Source: Pectobacterium parmentieri
GTDB lineage: Bacteria > Pseudomonadota > Gammaproteobacteria > Enterobacterales > Enterobacteriaceae
Direction: 5' to 3'
Assembly (NCBI RefSeq): GCF_001742145.1
Contig: NZ_CP015749.1
Span: forward strand, 1,798,001-1,862,000
Length of the DNA: 64,000 bases
In this document: positions 45,945 to 56,032 of the stretch, in pieces
Layout: the number at the start of each line of letters is the position of its first letter
Numbering within the stretch: position 1 is the stretch's first letter
Position numbers and translations under genes: made by a program
Notes under the pieces: model-generated
Told to the model about the DNA's origin: nothing
Databases searched by the model: none
Seen by the model: only the letters and a program-made list of their open reading frames with translations

Positions 45945-47996
45945 TTATTCGTGACCTTCCGCAGCCTTTTCAAGCACCATCAATAGAAAAGCATACTCTA
46001 GCGCAATGTCATCATAGCGTTTGAAGCGGCCGGATTTTCCACCGTGCCCAGCATCCATATCAGTGTACAGCAACACCAAACGGTCGTCTGTTTTAACATC
46101 CCGCAATTTTGCCACCCACTTCGCAGGTTCCCAATACTGAACCTGAGAGTCATGTAACCCGGTAGTCACCAGTAAATGTGGATAGCGCTGAGCGGTAACA
46201 CCGTCGTAGGGGCTATATTGCTTGATGTAGTCATAGTAGGTTTGTTCATTCGGATCGCCCCACTCGTCATACTCTCCGGTCGTCAGCGGTATTGTCTCAT
46301 CCAGCATTGTCGTCAACACATCAACAAACGGAACCTGGGCCACAACACCTTTGAACAAATCGGGGGCCATATTGACTACCGCCCCCATCAAGAGCCCTCC
46401 CGCGCTGCCCCCCATAGCGAACATGTTTTCCCTGTCGCCATAGCCTTTTTCTATCAATGCCTGAGACACATCGATGAAATCCGTGAAGGAATGCATTTTA
46501 TTGAGCAATCGACCATCGTCATACCACTGCTGACCCAGCTCACCACCACCGCGAATGTGCGTTAAGGCAAAAACAAATCCTCTGTCCAGCAGGCTCAGGC
46601 GGCTAACGCTGAAATCGGGCTCCATGCTACTTCCATAGGCGCCATAGCCGTAAACCAGTATCGGGTTCTTGCCAGGGGTGAAATGCTCGCGATGATAAAC
46701 GAGGGAAACGGGGACATCGACGCCGTCCCTGACCGTGATCCACAAGCGTTCGCTCCGGTAATGATCTGGAGAGAAATCCTTCACTTCGGCTTGCTTAAGC
46801 CGTTGCTGTTCACCCGTATTCAGATTCAATTCATACAGCGTGCTGGGCGTTGTCATTGATGAATAGCCATAACGCAGCAATGCCGTTTCTGGCGTAGGGT
46901 TGTACGATAGCCATGCCACATAGCTCGCATCATTAAAAGTGATTGCTTTTTCTTCCTGCGTATGCCAGTGAATCTGGCGCAAGCTGGTTAAACCGCGTTC
47001 CCTCTCTTCGACTACCAGCCAATCACGGAATAGTTCGAAACCTTCCAGAACGCGGTGTTCACGTGGAGCAATTAGCGTTTCCAGCGTTTGTTCATCAGGT
47101 TTATCCGAATGGTAGAGACCGAAATTTTTCCCTTCTCGGTTAGAGCGCAGGTAAAACCGCCCCTGATAGTGATCAATACCATATTCATGATCTTTCCGAC
47201 GTGGAATGCCGACCTGCGGCACCGCCTCTGGGAGCGTCGCATCGAGTAATAACACCTCGGTCGTCGTAGTGCTGCTGAGATAAATAGTGATGTAGTGCTC
47301 TGATGTCGTTTTGCTCAGACTGACATAATAGGTATCGTCTTTCTCTTCATATACCAGTTCATCTTGTGCTGGATCGCTCCCAAGGCGGTGACGATAGACC
47401 TGATACGGCAATAGCGTTTGTGCATGTTTACGCACGTAGTACAGCATCGTCGAGTCTGCCGACCATTCCGCACCTGCGGTCACATTTTCGATCACATCCG
47501 GTAGCCATTCGCCGCTGTTCAGATCGCGAAAACGCAGCGTGTACTGCCGGCGAGATAAAAAATCCTCCGAGAGGGCCAATAGCGTATTGTTCGGGCTAAT
47601 CTCAAGCGCGCCGAGACTATAAAATTCATGCCCCTCCGCACGTTGATTCCCATCCAATAGCGTTTCCCATACTTCTGTTGCCTGCTCAGGCTGACGCAGA
47701 TAGGTAGCGTACTCTTTGCCCGGCTCATAGCGACTTTGGTAGCGATAACCCTTTCTAACATACGGTACCGACATGTCCGTCGACGGAATACGTTTAACCA
47801 TTTCGTCATACAGCGACCGTTTACGTGCAGCGTGAGGCGCCATGATGGCTTCACTGTAGGCATTTTCCTGTTCCAGATAGGACAACACCTGCGGATCGGT
47901 ACGCTGGTCATCACGCAACCAGTAATAGTTGTCGACACGCGTATCGCCATGTGTGCTTATCGTGTGGGGCTTTTTTTCAGCTTGCGGGGTCTTCAT
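45945..47996 (-). CDS. ptrB: Oligopeptidase B (protease II)
   Basis: 683 residues, S9A serine peptidase cleaving after Arg/Lys in short peptides. N-terminal beta-propeller (about 75-405), C-terminal alpha/beta hydrolase with nucleophile serine in [12 protein letters not shown], Asp in [13 protein letters not shown] and His in [12 protein letters not shown]. It diverges from purT. Confidence 0.96.
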   Translation of the reverse strand: MKTPQAEKKPHTISTHGDTRVDNYYWLRDDQRTDPQVLSYLEQENAYSEAIMAPHAARKRSLYDEMVKRIPSTDMSVPYVRKGYRYQSRYEPGKEYATYLRQPEQATEVWETLLDGNQRAEGHEFYSLGALEISPNNTLLALSEDFLSRRQYTLRFRDLNSGEWLPDVIENVTAGAEWSADSTMLYYVRKHAQTLLPYQVYRHRLGSDPAQDELVYEEKDDTYYVSLSKTTSEHYITIYLSSTTTTEVLLLDATLPEAVPQVGIPRRKDHEYGIDHYQGRFYLRSNREGKNFGLYHSDKPDEQTLETLIAPREHRVLEGFELFRDWLVVEERERGLTSLRQIHWHTQEEKAITFNDASYVAWLSYNPTPETALLRYGYSSMTTPSTLYELNLNTGEQQRLKQAEVKDFSPDHYRSERLWITVRDGVDVPVSLVYHREHFTPGKNPILVYGYGAYGSSMEPDFSVSRLSLLDRGFVFALTHIRGGGELGQQWYDDGRLLNKMHSFTDFIDVSQALIEKGYGDRENMFAMGGSAGGLLMGAVVNMAPDLFKGVVAQVPFVDVLTTMLDETIPLTTGEYDEWGDPNEQTYYDYIKQYSPYDGVTAQRYPHLLVTTGLHDSQVQYWEPAKWVAKLRDVKTDDRLVLLYTDMDAGHGGKSGRFKRYDDIALEYAFLLMVLEKAAEGHE

Positions 47997-48137
47997 CGCA
48001 TCGGATCTCGTTGTCTTGACATAAAAATTTCACTCTGCAAGAAGAGTGGCACGATTGCCCTACAATGCCAAGCCACGTCCTTGTCTCTTGGTGCGCTTTT
48101 GCGTAACGCATTCCAGAGCATCTCCTCTTTAATGCGC

Positions 48138-48160
48138 ACGCAAACGTTTTCGTTTATACT
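48138..48160 (+). promoter_or_regulatory. PurR operator and -10 of purT
   Basis: ACGCAAACGTTTTCGT (48138-48153) matches the PurR box consensus ACGCAAACGTTTGCGT with one change. TATACT (48155-48160) follows directly as the -10, so PurR would block the promoter when purines are ample. Confidence 0.85.
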
Positions 48161-48196
48161 GCGGCCATTTTTCACAACCCGATCAGGTATAAGGTT

Positions 48197-49375
48197 ATGT
48201 TAACGATTGGAACCGCCCTGCGTGCGGATGCCACACGAGTGATGCTGCTTGGCTCCGGTGAATTAGGCAAAGAAGTGGCGATTGAGTGTCAGCGCCTGGG
48301 AATCGAAGTGATTGCGGTCGATCGCTATGCCGATGCCCCTGCGATGCAGATTGCACATCGTAGTCACGTCATCAATATGTTGGATGGCGACGCATTAAAA
48401 GCGTTGGTTGAAGCCGAACGCCCTGATTATATCGTGCCGGAAATTGAAGCCATCGCTACCGACATGCTGGTGGCGCTGGAAAAACAGGGTCACCACGTTG
48501 TCCCTTGTGCTGAAGCGACACGCCTGACGATGAACCGTGAAGGCATCCGTCGTCTGGCTGCCGAAACACTCGGCGTTCCGACATCCACCTACCGTTTTGC
48601 CGACAGCGAAGAGCGCTTTTATCAGGCAGTAGAGGCAATTGGCTATCCCTGCATTGTTAAGCCGGTCATGAGTTCATCCGGCAAAGGGCAAAGCCTGATT
48701 CGCTCCGCAGAGCAGTTAGAGCAGGCATGGAGCTATGCCCAACAGGGTGGCCGTGCAGGCGGCGGGCGCGTCATCGTTGAAGGGTTGGTTAATTTTGATT
48801 TTGAGATCACCCTGCTCACCATCCATGCGGTTGACGGCATTCATTTCTGTGCACCAATCGGCCATCGACAAGAAGATGGTGACTATCGCGAATCCTGGCA
48901 GCCGCAGCAGATGAGTGAACTGGCACTGGATCGCGCACAAAAGATGGCCAGCGATGTCGTAAAAGCGCTCGGTGGCTATGGTCTGTTCGGCGTTGAGCTG
49001 TTCGTCTGCGGTGATGAAGTTATTTTCAGTGAAGTCTCTCCTCGCCCACACGATACCGGCATGGTGACGATGATTTCTCAGGATCTGTCCGAGTTTGCCC
49101 TGCACGTTCGCGCTTTCCTTGGGCTGCCAATTGGCGTGGTTCGACAGTACGGTGCATCGGCTTCTGCCGTAATTTTGCCTGAGCTTGAGAGCGACAACGT
49201 GTGTTATCAGGGTCTAGAAAGCACGCTCCTCCCTCATACACAAATTCGCCTGTTTGGTAAACCAGACATCAGCGGCAAACGCCGTATGGGTGTTGCATTA
49301 GCCAGTGCAACAACGACAGACGATGCTGTTGAAATCGCCAAGCGTGTCGCGGCTGGCGTAAAAGTCAGCGGCTAA
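48197..49375 (+). CDS. purT: Formate-dependent GAR transformylase PurT
   Basis: 392 residues, ATP-grasp enzyme that makes formyl-GAR from formate, ATP and GAR in purine synthesis. Dinucleotide-like [20 protein letters not shown]-grasp [21 protein letters not shown] and metal-site [14 protein letters not shown] region. The start MLTIGTALR differs little from the family. Controlled by the PurR box upstream. Confidence 0.96.
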   Translation: MLTIGTALRADATRVMLLGSGELGKEVAIECQRLGIEVIAVDRYADAPAMQIAHRSHVINMLDGDALKALVEAERPDYIVPEIEAIATDMLVALEKQGHHVVPCAEATRLTMNREGIRRLAAETLGVPTSTYRFADSEERFYQAVEAIGYPCIVKPVMSSSGKGQSLIRSAEQLEQAWSYAQQGGRAGGGRVIVEGLVNFDFEITLLTIHAVDGIHFCAPIGHRQEDGDYRESWQPQQMSELALDRAQKMASDVVKALGGYGLFGVELFVCGDEVIFSEVSPRPHDTGMVTMISQDLSEFALHVRAFLGLPIGVVRQYGASASAVILPELESDNVCYQGLESTLLPHTQIRLFGKPDISGKRRMGVALASATTTDDAVEIAKRVAAGVKVSG

Positions 49376-49417
49376 TATCTACGGTTTCTGATTGGACGAC
49401 GCACAGAAAACCGGGCA

Positions 49418-49447
49418 TAAAAAAGGCCACTCGCAGTGAGTGGCCTT
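49418..49447 (-). terminator. Terminator of eda, between convergent eda and purT
   Basis: AAGGCCACTC (49423-49432) pairs with GAGTGGCCTT (49438-49447) around GCAGT. Read leftward, a run of T follows the stem, so it ends eda; it may also serve purT. Confidence 0.85.
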
Positions 49448-49469
49448 CGTCATTCAGTAACCGGCAAAC

Positions 49470-50111
49470 TTAAGCTTTTGCACCAGCAACCGCTTCACGC
49501 GCCAATTCAGTAATACGTGCGTAATCACCGCTTTCCAGCGCATCGTTCGGCACCAACCAGGAACCACCAACACACAGCACGCTTTTCAGCGCCAGGTAAT
49601 CACGGTAGTTATTCGGCGTAATACCGCCTGTCGGGCAGAAACGAATATGAGCGAATGGACCGGCGATCGCCTGAAGCGCTTTCACGCCGCCGTTAGCTTC
49701 TGCAGGGAAGAATTTGAACTCACGCAAGCCGTAATCCATACCCAACATCAGCTCAGATACGGTGCTGATACCTGGAATCAACGGGATATTACCTGCCGAT
49801 GCTGCTTTCAACAGCGGCTCGGTCAGGCCCGGACTAATGGCAAACTGCGCACCGGCTTCAACCACCGCAGCCAGTTGCTCAGGGTTTGTCACCGTACCCG
49901 CACCCACGATGGCTTCTGGTACTTCTTTCGCAATCGCACGGATCGCGTCGATAGCACAGTCGGTACGCAATGTCAGCTCCAGAACGCGAACGCCGCCCGC
50001 GACTAACGCTTTTGCCATCGGCACCGCGTGTTCCAGTTTGTTGACCACAATCACAGGAACAACGGGACCCGTTGTCAAAATCTGTTCCGCGCTCGTCTTC
50101 CAGTTTTTCAT
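49470..50111 (-). CDS. eda: KDPG/KHG aldolase
   Basis: 213 residues. It splits 2-keto-3-deoxy-6-phosphogluconate into pyruvate and glyceraldehyde-3-phosphate; in pectinolytic enterobacteria this is the last step of pectin catabolism (also called kdgA). Schiff-base lysine in [11 protein letters not shown] and catalytic Glu in [11 protein letters not shown] 50111 gives [12 protein letters not shown]; a TTG just upstream is ignored. In E. coli edd lies between zwf and eda; here it is missing and the two genes are 166 bases apart. Confidence 0.96.
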   Translation of the reverse strand: MKNWKTSAEQILTTGPVVPVIVVNKLEHAVPMAKALVAGGVRVLELTLRTDCAIDAIRAIAKEVPEAIVGAGTVTNPEQLAAVVEAGAQFAISPGLTEPLLKAASAGNIPLIPGISTVSELMLGMDYGLREFKFFPAEANGGVKALQAIAGPFAHIRFCPTGGITPNNYRDYLALKSVLCVGGSWLVPNDALESGDYARITELAREAVAGAKA

Positions 50112-50277
50112 CAAAAATTATCTCCAGACATGCCCGAAGGCATCATTAATTATATAGCGCGCCCCTGCCACAGGGATCTGCGTTGCCACAGATGCCAACC
50201 GCACCGTAAGCCATACATTAAAACCGTGGAATGCCAACACGCCTCGACATTCCAGCTACTGACGTATTATCAAAAAA

Positions 50278-51753
50278 TTACTCGAACTCATTCCAGGAAC
50301 GGCCATCGCGCGTGATCATCGCCACGGACGCCACAGGCCCCCAGCTTCCCGCCTGATAAGGCTTCGGCGCATCGTTGTCCATCGCCCACGCTTCCATGAT
50401 CGAATCAACCCACTTCCAGGCTTCCTCAACTTCATCACGGCGGACGAACAACGCCTGAATTCCACGCATGGTTTCAAGCAGCAGACGCTCATAGGCATCC
50501 GCCAAATGCTGCTGATTAAAGGTTTCCGAGAAGCTCAGATCCAGTTTCACCGTTTGCAAGCGATGCTTGTGCTCTAATCCTGGAATTTTATTCAGAATCT
50601 GAATTTCAACGCCTTCATCCGGCTGCAAGCGAATGATCAGTTTGTTCTGCGGTAACTGCTGGTAAGAATCATGGAACAGATTCAACGCAGGGTTTTTAAA
50701 GTACACGACCACTTCCGAACATTTTGTCGGCAGTCGTTTACCCGTGCGCAGGTAGAACGGCACGCCAGACCAGCGCCAGTCATCAATGTCGACACGAATC
50801 GAGACGAAGGTTTCCGTGCTGCTGCTTTTATTCGCGCCTTCTTCTTCCAGATAGCCCGGCACTTTATGGCCCTGAACAAAACCAGAAGAATATTGGCCGC
50901 GCACGGTCGTTTCATGCACGTTGGACCGATCGATACGACGCAGTGAACGCAACACTTTCACTTTTTCATCACGGATGCGGTCAGTCGTCAAATCAGACGG
51001 CGGTGACATCGCAATCATCGTCAGGATCTGCAACAGATGATTTTGGATCATGTCGCGCATCTGACCGGCTTTGTCAAAATAGCCCCAGCGGCCTTCAATT
51101 CCGACTTCTTCAGCTACCGTGATCTGTACATGGTCGATCGTCCGGTTGTCCCAATTCGAGGAGAACAACGAATTGGCAAAACGCAGCGCCAACAGGTTCA
51201 GAACCGTCTCTTTACCCAGATAGTGGTCGATGCGGTAAACCTGACATTCGTTAAAGAATTCCGCGACCTGATCATTAATCACACGCGACGATGCCAGATC
51301 GGTACCCAACGGTTTTTCCATCACCACACGCGCCGGATCTTTATTCAGCCCAGCGGTTCCCAGCCCTTTGCAGATCGCACCAAATGTGCTGGGCGGCATT
51401 GCAAAGTAGTTGATGGTGGTACGATTTTTCTGATCAAGCATCTTGCCCAGTTTGTTGAAGGCTTTTGTGTCTTCCACATCGAGATTGCAGAAATCCAACC
51501 GACCGCTTAGCGTTTCCCACAACTTATCGTCGATGGCTTCTTTCATAAAGGTGTCAAGCGCTTCGCGCACGACGCGGGTATACTCCGCTTTATCCCAATC
51601 CGCACGGCCCACCCCGATAATCTTGGTGTCCGCATGGATGTGCCCTGCTTTTTCCAACTGGTACAGGGACGGCAGCAATTTACGGCGTGCCAGATCGCCC
51701 TTGGCACCGAAAATAACCAGATCGCACGCTTGGGCTGTTGAAGTTACCGCCAT
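50278..51753 (-). CDS. zwf: Glucose-6-phosphate 1-dehydrogenase
   Basis: 491 residues, the family length. First step of the oxidative pentose phosphate pathway, NADPH-forming. NADP-binding GAKGDLARRKLLPSLYQL, signature YRIDHYLGKETVLN with the catalytic His region. ATG 51753 follows GAGGAG at seven bases; an earlier ATG (51759) would leave no spacing. It diverges from hexR across a HexR palindrome. Confidence 0.97.
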   Translation of the reverse strand: MAVTSTAQACDLVIFGAKGDLARRKLLPSLYQLEKAGHIHADTKIIGVGRADWDKAEYTRVVREALDTFMKEAIDDKLWETLSGRLDFCNLDVEDTKAFNKLGKMLDQKNRTTINYFAMPPSTFGAICKGLGTAGLNKDPARVVMEKPLGTDLASSRVINDQVAEFFNECQVYRIDHYLGKETVLNLLALRFANSLFSSNWDNRTIDHVQITVAEEVGIEGRWGYFDKAGQMRDMIQNHLLQILTMIAMSPPSDLTTDRIRDEKVKVLRSLRRIDRSNVHETTVRGQYSSGFVQGHKVPGYLEEEGANKSSSTETFVSIRVDIDDWRWSGVPFYLRTGKRLPTKCSEVVVYFKNPALNLFHDSYQQLPQNKLIIRLQPDEGVEIQILNKIPGLEHKHRLQTVKLDLSFSETFNQQHLADAYERLLLETMRGIQALFVRRDEVEEAWKWVDSIMEAWAMDNDAPKPYQAGSWGPVASVAMITRDGRSWNEFE

Positions 51754-51776
51754 GTTCATCTCCTCGTTGCAGGATG

Positions 51777-51793
51777 CTGTAATTTTATTACAG
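51777..51793. promoter_or_regulatory. HexR operator between zwf and hexR
   Basis: CTGTAATTTTATTACAG is a perfect palindrome apart from the central base and matches the HexR consensus TGTAATTAAATTACA. It lies 24 bases ahead of the zwf start. KDPG releases HexR, so zwf would be induced with sugar-acid flux; hexR itself may also be controlled. Confidence 0.85.
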
Positions 51794-52120
51794 CCATAAT
51801 GTACTCTTTTTGACTACAGCCAGTAAACCCATCATAAAAATGCCAAATAATGGGCGCTATTGACTGAAAACCACGCATAAATCGGTCTGTGCAGTAGCTG
51901 GAATCACTTATCGATTCGCCCTAAAGCGAAATTTTTCGTCGTTTCTGACAGTCGATTACTTTTCTGAAAGTTAGACACATGTCATGTTCTGGTAAAAAAA
52001 GACCCCAACTTAGCATGTTGCCCGCTGCCAACCACCACAGGGTCGTAGTATATTTTCACGTAATGCATGCCAGTTGCACCTTTAGTTGAAATTGGAAAAA
52101 ACTTACATGGCCCTTGTCGT

Positions 52121-52993
52121 ATGAATATGCTGGAAAAAATCCAAAGTCATCTAGACCTCTTAAGCAAATCAGAAAGAAAAGTGGCTGAAGCGATCCTGAG
52201 CACTCCGCAGACGGCCATTCACTCCAGCATCGCAACCCTAGCCAAAATGGCCGACGTCAGCGAGCCAACGGTCAATCGTTTCTGCCGTCGCCTTGAAACT
52301 AAGGGGTTTCCCGATTTTAAACTACATCTAGCGCAAAGTCTGGCAAATGGAACACCGTATGTGAACCGTAACGTTGAAGAGGATGACAGCGTTGACGCCT
52401 ACACCAGTAAAATATTTGAATCCGCGATGGCGGGCTTAGAGCAGGTGAAGTCCAGTCTGGATGTCGCCGCCGTCAACCGCGCGGTGGATTTGCTCACGCA
52501 GGCGAAGAAAATTTCCTTTTTTGGCCTGGGTGCTTCCGCCGCTGTTGCACACGATGCGATGAACAAATTTTTCCGCTTCAATATCCCCGTCGTTTATTTC
52601 GATGACATAGTGATGCAGCGCATGAGCTGCATGAATTCCAGCGACGGCGACGTCGTGGTATTGATCTCCCATACTGGCAGAACCAAAAGTCTGGTCGAAA
52701 TGGCACAGTTGGCACGTGAGAATGATGCGACCGTGATCGCCATCACTTCGGACGGCACACCGCTGGCGCGTGAAGCTTCATTAGCGCTGCGGCTTGACGT
52801 GCCTGAAGATACTGATGTCTATATGCCGATGGTGTCCCGCATCGCTCAGTTAACGCTGATTGACGTGCTGGCGACGGGATTTACTTTACGCCGCGGAGAA
52901 AAATTTCGTGATAACCTGAAACGGGTCAAAGAGGCCTTGCGCGAATCGCGCTTTGATAAAGACGAACGGTTGATTAATCCCTTTAGGGGATAG
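52121..52993 (+). CDS. hexR: Transcriptional regulator HexR
   Basis: 290 residues, RpiR family. N-terminal HTH with MADVSEPTVNRFCRRLETKG (about 41-60) and a C-terminal SIS domain (about 125-260, FFGLGASAAVAHDA and LISHTGRTKSLVE) that senses KDPG. The start ATG 52121 gives MNMLEKIQSHL. It precedes pykA by 256 bases, in which I see no gene. Confidence 0.95.
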   Translation: MNMLEKIQSHLDLLSKSERKVAEAILSTPQTAIHSSIATLAKMADVSEPTVNRFCRRLETKGFPDFKLHLAQSLANGTPYVNRNVEEDDSVDAYTSKIFESAMAGLEQVKSSLDVAAVNRAVDLLTQAKKISFFGLGASAAVAHDAMNKFFRFNIPVVYFDDIVMQRMSCMNSSDGDVVVLISHTGRTKSLVEMAQLARENDATVIAITSDGTPLAREASLALRLDVPEDTDVYMPMVSRIAQLTLIDVLATGFTLRRGEKFRDNLKRVKEALRESRFDKDERLINPFRG

Positions 52994-53249
52994 GTAAGTT
53001 TTAGATTGTGCTTTGTTTTTAGTTATATCCATGAGAAATGAGCGGTATCATCTACTTGCCTCATCTCGATGTGGCCAGAGACTACGGCCATGGAAAGATG
53101 ACAAGGATTACCTGTACAGTATGATAATCAGACTCAACACGATGTTCGGATAACGCAGATGAAATAGTTTTTGTTGTAAAGTGACATTTTGCACCGTTAT
53201 TCGACGCTTAATCGCAACACGACAGCTTCACAAGTGAACGGAGTTATAC

Positions 53250-54692
53250 ATGTCCAGACGGCTCAGAAGAACCAAGATTGTCACCACCCTGGGGCCCGCT
53301 ACCGACCGTGATAATAATCTCGAAAAAATTATCAATGCGGGCGCTAACGTAGTACGCATGAATTTTTCTCACGGCACAGCAGAAGACCATCAATTACGTG
53401 CCAACAAAGTTCGTGAAATTGCGGCAAAATTAGGCCGCCATGTTGCCATTCTTGGCGATCTACAGGGTCCAAAAATCCGAGTTTCTACCTTTAAAGAAGG
53501 TAAAATCTTTCTGAATATCGGCGACAAATTCTTACTGGATGCCAATTTAGCGAAAGGCGAAGGCGATAAAGAAAAAGTCGGGATCGATTACAAAGGCTTA
53601 CCCAGCGACGTAGTGCCAGGCGATATCCTGCTATTGGACGATGGTCGGGTACAATTGAAAGTCCTTCAGGTTGAAGGCCTGAAAGTTTATACCGAAGTCA
53701 CCGTTGGTGGGCCGCTGTCTAACAACAAGGGCATCAATAAACTTGGTGGCGGTTTATCTGCCGAAGCCCTGACAGAAAAAGATAAAGCCGACATTATTAC
53801 TGCCGCAAAAATTGGCGTCGACTACCTGGCTGTCTCTTTCCCACGTACCGGTGAAGACCTCAACTACGCACGCCGACTCGCACGTGATGCTGGCTGTAAC
53901 GCCAAGATTGTATCAAAAGTTGAGCGTGCTGAAGCCGTCTGTTCAGATGCCGCAATGGATGACATTATTCTGGCCTCCGACGTGGTGATGGTCGCGAGGG
54001 GCGATCTCGGCGTTGAAATCGGCGATCCAGAATTAGTGGGGATTCAGAAGAAGTTGATTCGTCGCGCCCGTCAGTTGAACCGTGCGGTTATTACCGCTAC
54101 GCAGATGATGGAATCGATGATCACCAACCCGATGCCAACGCGCGCCGAGGTGATGGATGTCGCCAACGCCGTGCTTGACGGCACCGATGCGGTAATGCTG
54201 TCAGCAGAAACCGCAGCGGGTCAATATCCGGCTGAAACCGTCGCCGCCATGGCGAAAGTGTGTTTAGGCGCGGAGAAAATCCCAAGCATCAACGTATCCA
54301 AACACCGCCTTGACGTGCAGTTTGATAACACAGAAGAATCCATTGCGATGTCTTCCATGTACGCGGCCAACCACCTGAAAGGGGTCACCGCGCTGATTGC
54401 CATGACGGAATCTGGCCGCACTGCGCTGATGATGTCCCGTATCAGTTCCGGTTTGCCCATTTTTGCCATGTCTCGCCACGAGCACACGCTGAACCTGACC
54501 GCACTGTATCGCGGCGTCACCCCTGTGCATTTCGATAGCTACACAGATGGCGTTGCTGCGGCCAATGACGCGGTGATCCGACTGCGTGATAAAGGGTTCT
54601 TAATGTCTGGGGATCTGGTCATCGTTACACAGGGCGACATTATGGGTACGGTAGGCACAACCAACACGATTCGCATCCTGCGCGTAGAATAA
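53250..54692 (+). CDS. pykA: Pyruvate kinase II
   Basis: 480 residues. TIM-barrel with a beta domain (about 70-170), active-site [12 protein letters not shown] region, [10 protein letters not shown] and the C-terminal allosteric domain. It converts PEP and ADP to pyruvate and ATP. The AMP-responsive PykA isoform is indicated by gene order (hexR-pykA-lpxM) and N-terminus [18 protein letters not shown] perfect terminator follows. Confidence 0.96.
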   Translation: MSRRLRRTKIVTTLGPATDRDNNLEKIINAGANVVRMNFSHGTAEDHQLRANKVREIAAKLGRHVAILGDLQGPKIRVSTFKEGKIFLNIGDKFLLDANLAKGEGDKEKVGIDYKGLPSDVVPGDILLLDDGRVQLKVLQVEGLKVYTEVTVGGPLSNNKGINKLGGGLSAEALTEKDKADIITAAKIGVDYLAVSFPRTGEDLNYARRLARDAGCNAKIVSKVERAEAVCSDAAMDDIILASDVVMVARGDLGVEIGDPELVGIQKKLIRRARQLNRAVITATQMMESMITNPMPTRAEVMDVANAVLDGTDAVMLSAETAAGQYPAETVAAMAKVCLGAEKIPSINVSKHRLDVQFDNTEESIAMSSMYAANHLKGVTALIAMTESGRTALMMSRISSGLPIFAMSRHEHTLNLTALYRGVTPVHFDSYTDGVAAANDAVIRLRDKGFLMSGDLVIVTQGDIMGTVGTTNTIRILRVE

Positions 54693-54740
54693 TCATTACA
54701 TGACCGATCCGCTACGCAGTGGTGGACGGTTCATTCAAGT

Positions 54741-54772
54741 AAAAAGCCGGACGATTTCTCGTCCGGCTTTTT
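54741..54772. terminator. Terminator between convergent pykA and lpxM
   Basis: AAAAAGCCGGACGA (54741-54754) and TCGTCCGGCTTTTT (54759-54772) form a perfect 14-pair stem around TTTC, with A and T runs for both directions. Confidence 0.92.
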
Positions 54773-54806
54773 ATTAATAGGCGGCTACCCGCTATTCATC
54801 CCGCAA

Positions 54807-55778
54807 TTAATTACGGTACAAATCATCCCGACAATACGGCTCAATTTCTCCCGGCTTACGGGTTTTTAGCAACTTCAGAATCCAGGTGTACTGCTCAGGG
54901 TTCGGCCTGACCAGAATTTCGACTTCTTCATTCATGCGCCGTGCAATGTAAGCATCATCCGCTTGCGCCAAATCAACCATCGGCGGACGAATAAACACAT
55001 CCAGACAACCGTCTTTGGCGTTATATACCGGGAACAGCGGCACAATATCAGCACGACACACTTTCATCAGCCGCCCAACAGCGGGCAGCGTTGCCTTATA
55101 GGTCGCAAAGAAATCAACAAATTCGCTATGTTCAGGGCCGTGATCCTGATCGGGTAGGTAATACCCCCAGCACCCGGAGCGCACAGAGCTGATAAACGGT
55201 TTAATACCGTCATTACGAGCATGGATGCGCCCCCCAAAGCGGCGACGTAACCGATTCCACCAATAATCTACCAGTGCATTCTTCTGGTTGTGGAACATCG
55301 CCGCCATACGCTGACCGCGCGAGGTCAACAGCATCGCTGGGATATCAACACCCCATCCATGCGGAACCAGAAAGATCACATTTTTCTCTTGTGCTTTGAT
55401 ACGGTCCAAAATGTCTTCACCGTGCCAGCGCACATACTTCTCTATTTTCTTCGGATTACGAATCCCCACTTCCACCATCATGATCATCGACTGAGGTGCC
55501 GTCGCAAACATGTCATCGATGATGGTTTCACGCTGTTCTTCCGTTAACTCCGGCATGCAATACAGCAGATTGATGCGAGCACGGCGGCGGGCACCTTTTG
55601 ATATTCTCCCGACAAAACGCCCTAACCCGCCCAGCACCGGATTTCTTAACCGTGCGGGAATATAGGCCGCGAGTGCCATCACACCAACACCTAACCAAAC
55701 GCCCCAATAGCGCGGATGAAAAAAGGCGCGTTGAAACTGGGGAACAAATTCAGCGTTCGATTTTTTTTCTTTTTCCAT
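54807..55778 (-). CDS. lpxM: Lipid A myristoyltransferase LpxM
   Basis: 323 residues. Late acyltransferase adding a secondary acyl chain to lipid A. N-terminal membrane helix (about 26-42), catalytic HX4D motif H140-GWGV-D145, then DYWWNRLRRRFGGRIHARND and the YYLPDQDHGPEHSEFVDFF block. ATG 55778 (MEKEKKSNAEF) matches the family start; the frame extends to a TTG at 55802. Confidence 0.95.
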   Translation of the reverse strand: MEKEKKSNAEFVPQFQRAFFHPRYWGVWLGVGVMALAAYIPARLRNPVLGGLGRFVGRISKGARRRARINLLYCMPELTEEQRETIIDDMFATAPQSMIMMVEVGIRNPKKIEKYVRWHGEDILDRIKAQEKNVIFLVPHGWGVDIPAMLLTSRGQRMAAMFHNQKNALVDYWWNRLRRRFGGRIHARNDGIKPFISSVRSGCWGYYLPDQDHGPEHSEFVDFFATYKATLPAVGRLMKVCRADIVPLFPVYNAKDGCLDVFIRPPMVDLAQADDAYIARRMNEEVEILVRPNPEQYTWILKLLKTRKPGEIEPYCRDDLYRN

Positions 55779-55907
55779 GCCTAAACTCTTCAGATCAATC
55801 AATAAACATAATCATAATGGCCGCTCAGCGTTTATCAACACTCACGACAATGATGCAAAAATACGCCTGCTCGATAATAAACAATCAGGAACCCGTGCTC
55901 TATAAAT

Positions 55908-55935
55908 GAAAATGCCGGCAGCAAGCCACCGGCAT
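55908..55935 (-). terminator. Terminator of mepM
   Basis: Read leftward, ATGCCGG and CCGGCAT (55912-55918 and 55929-55935) form a hairpin followed by TTTCATTT. Confidence 0.65.
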
Positions 55936-55951
55936 AACATGCAGTCAGTAT

Positions 55952-56031
55952 CTATCCTAAATCATTCAAGTACATGGCAAAACGTTAGCGTTTTGAACAA
56001 CGCACAAGCGGCTTGAAGTATAACGGATATC
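55952..56031 (-). repeat. Dispersed palindromic repeat, copy B
   Basis: Read on the minus strand it begins ATACTTCAAGCCGCTTGTGC and ends CTTGAATGATTTAGGATAG, matching both ends of the repeat at 18123-18232 with a different, shorter middle. It ends one base before the mepM stop codon. Confidence 0.55.
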
Positions 56032-56032
56032 G

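Noticed and set aside
50112..50277. KdgR operator before eda
   Set aside because: Expected in a pectin degrader, but no TGAAA-N4-TTTCA-type palindrome is visible in the zwf-eda gap.
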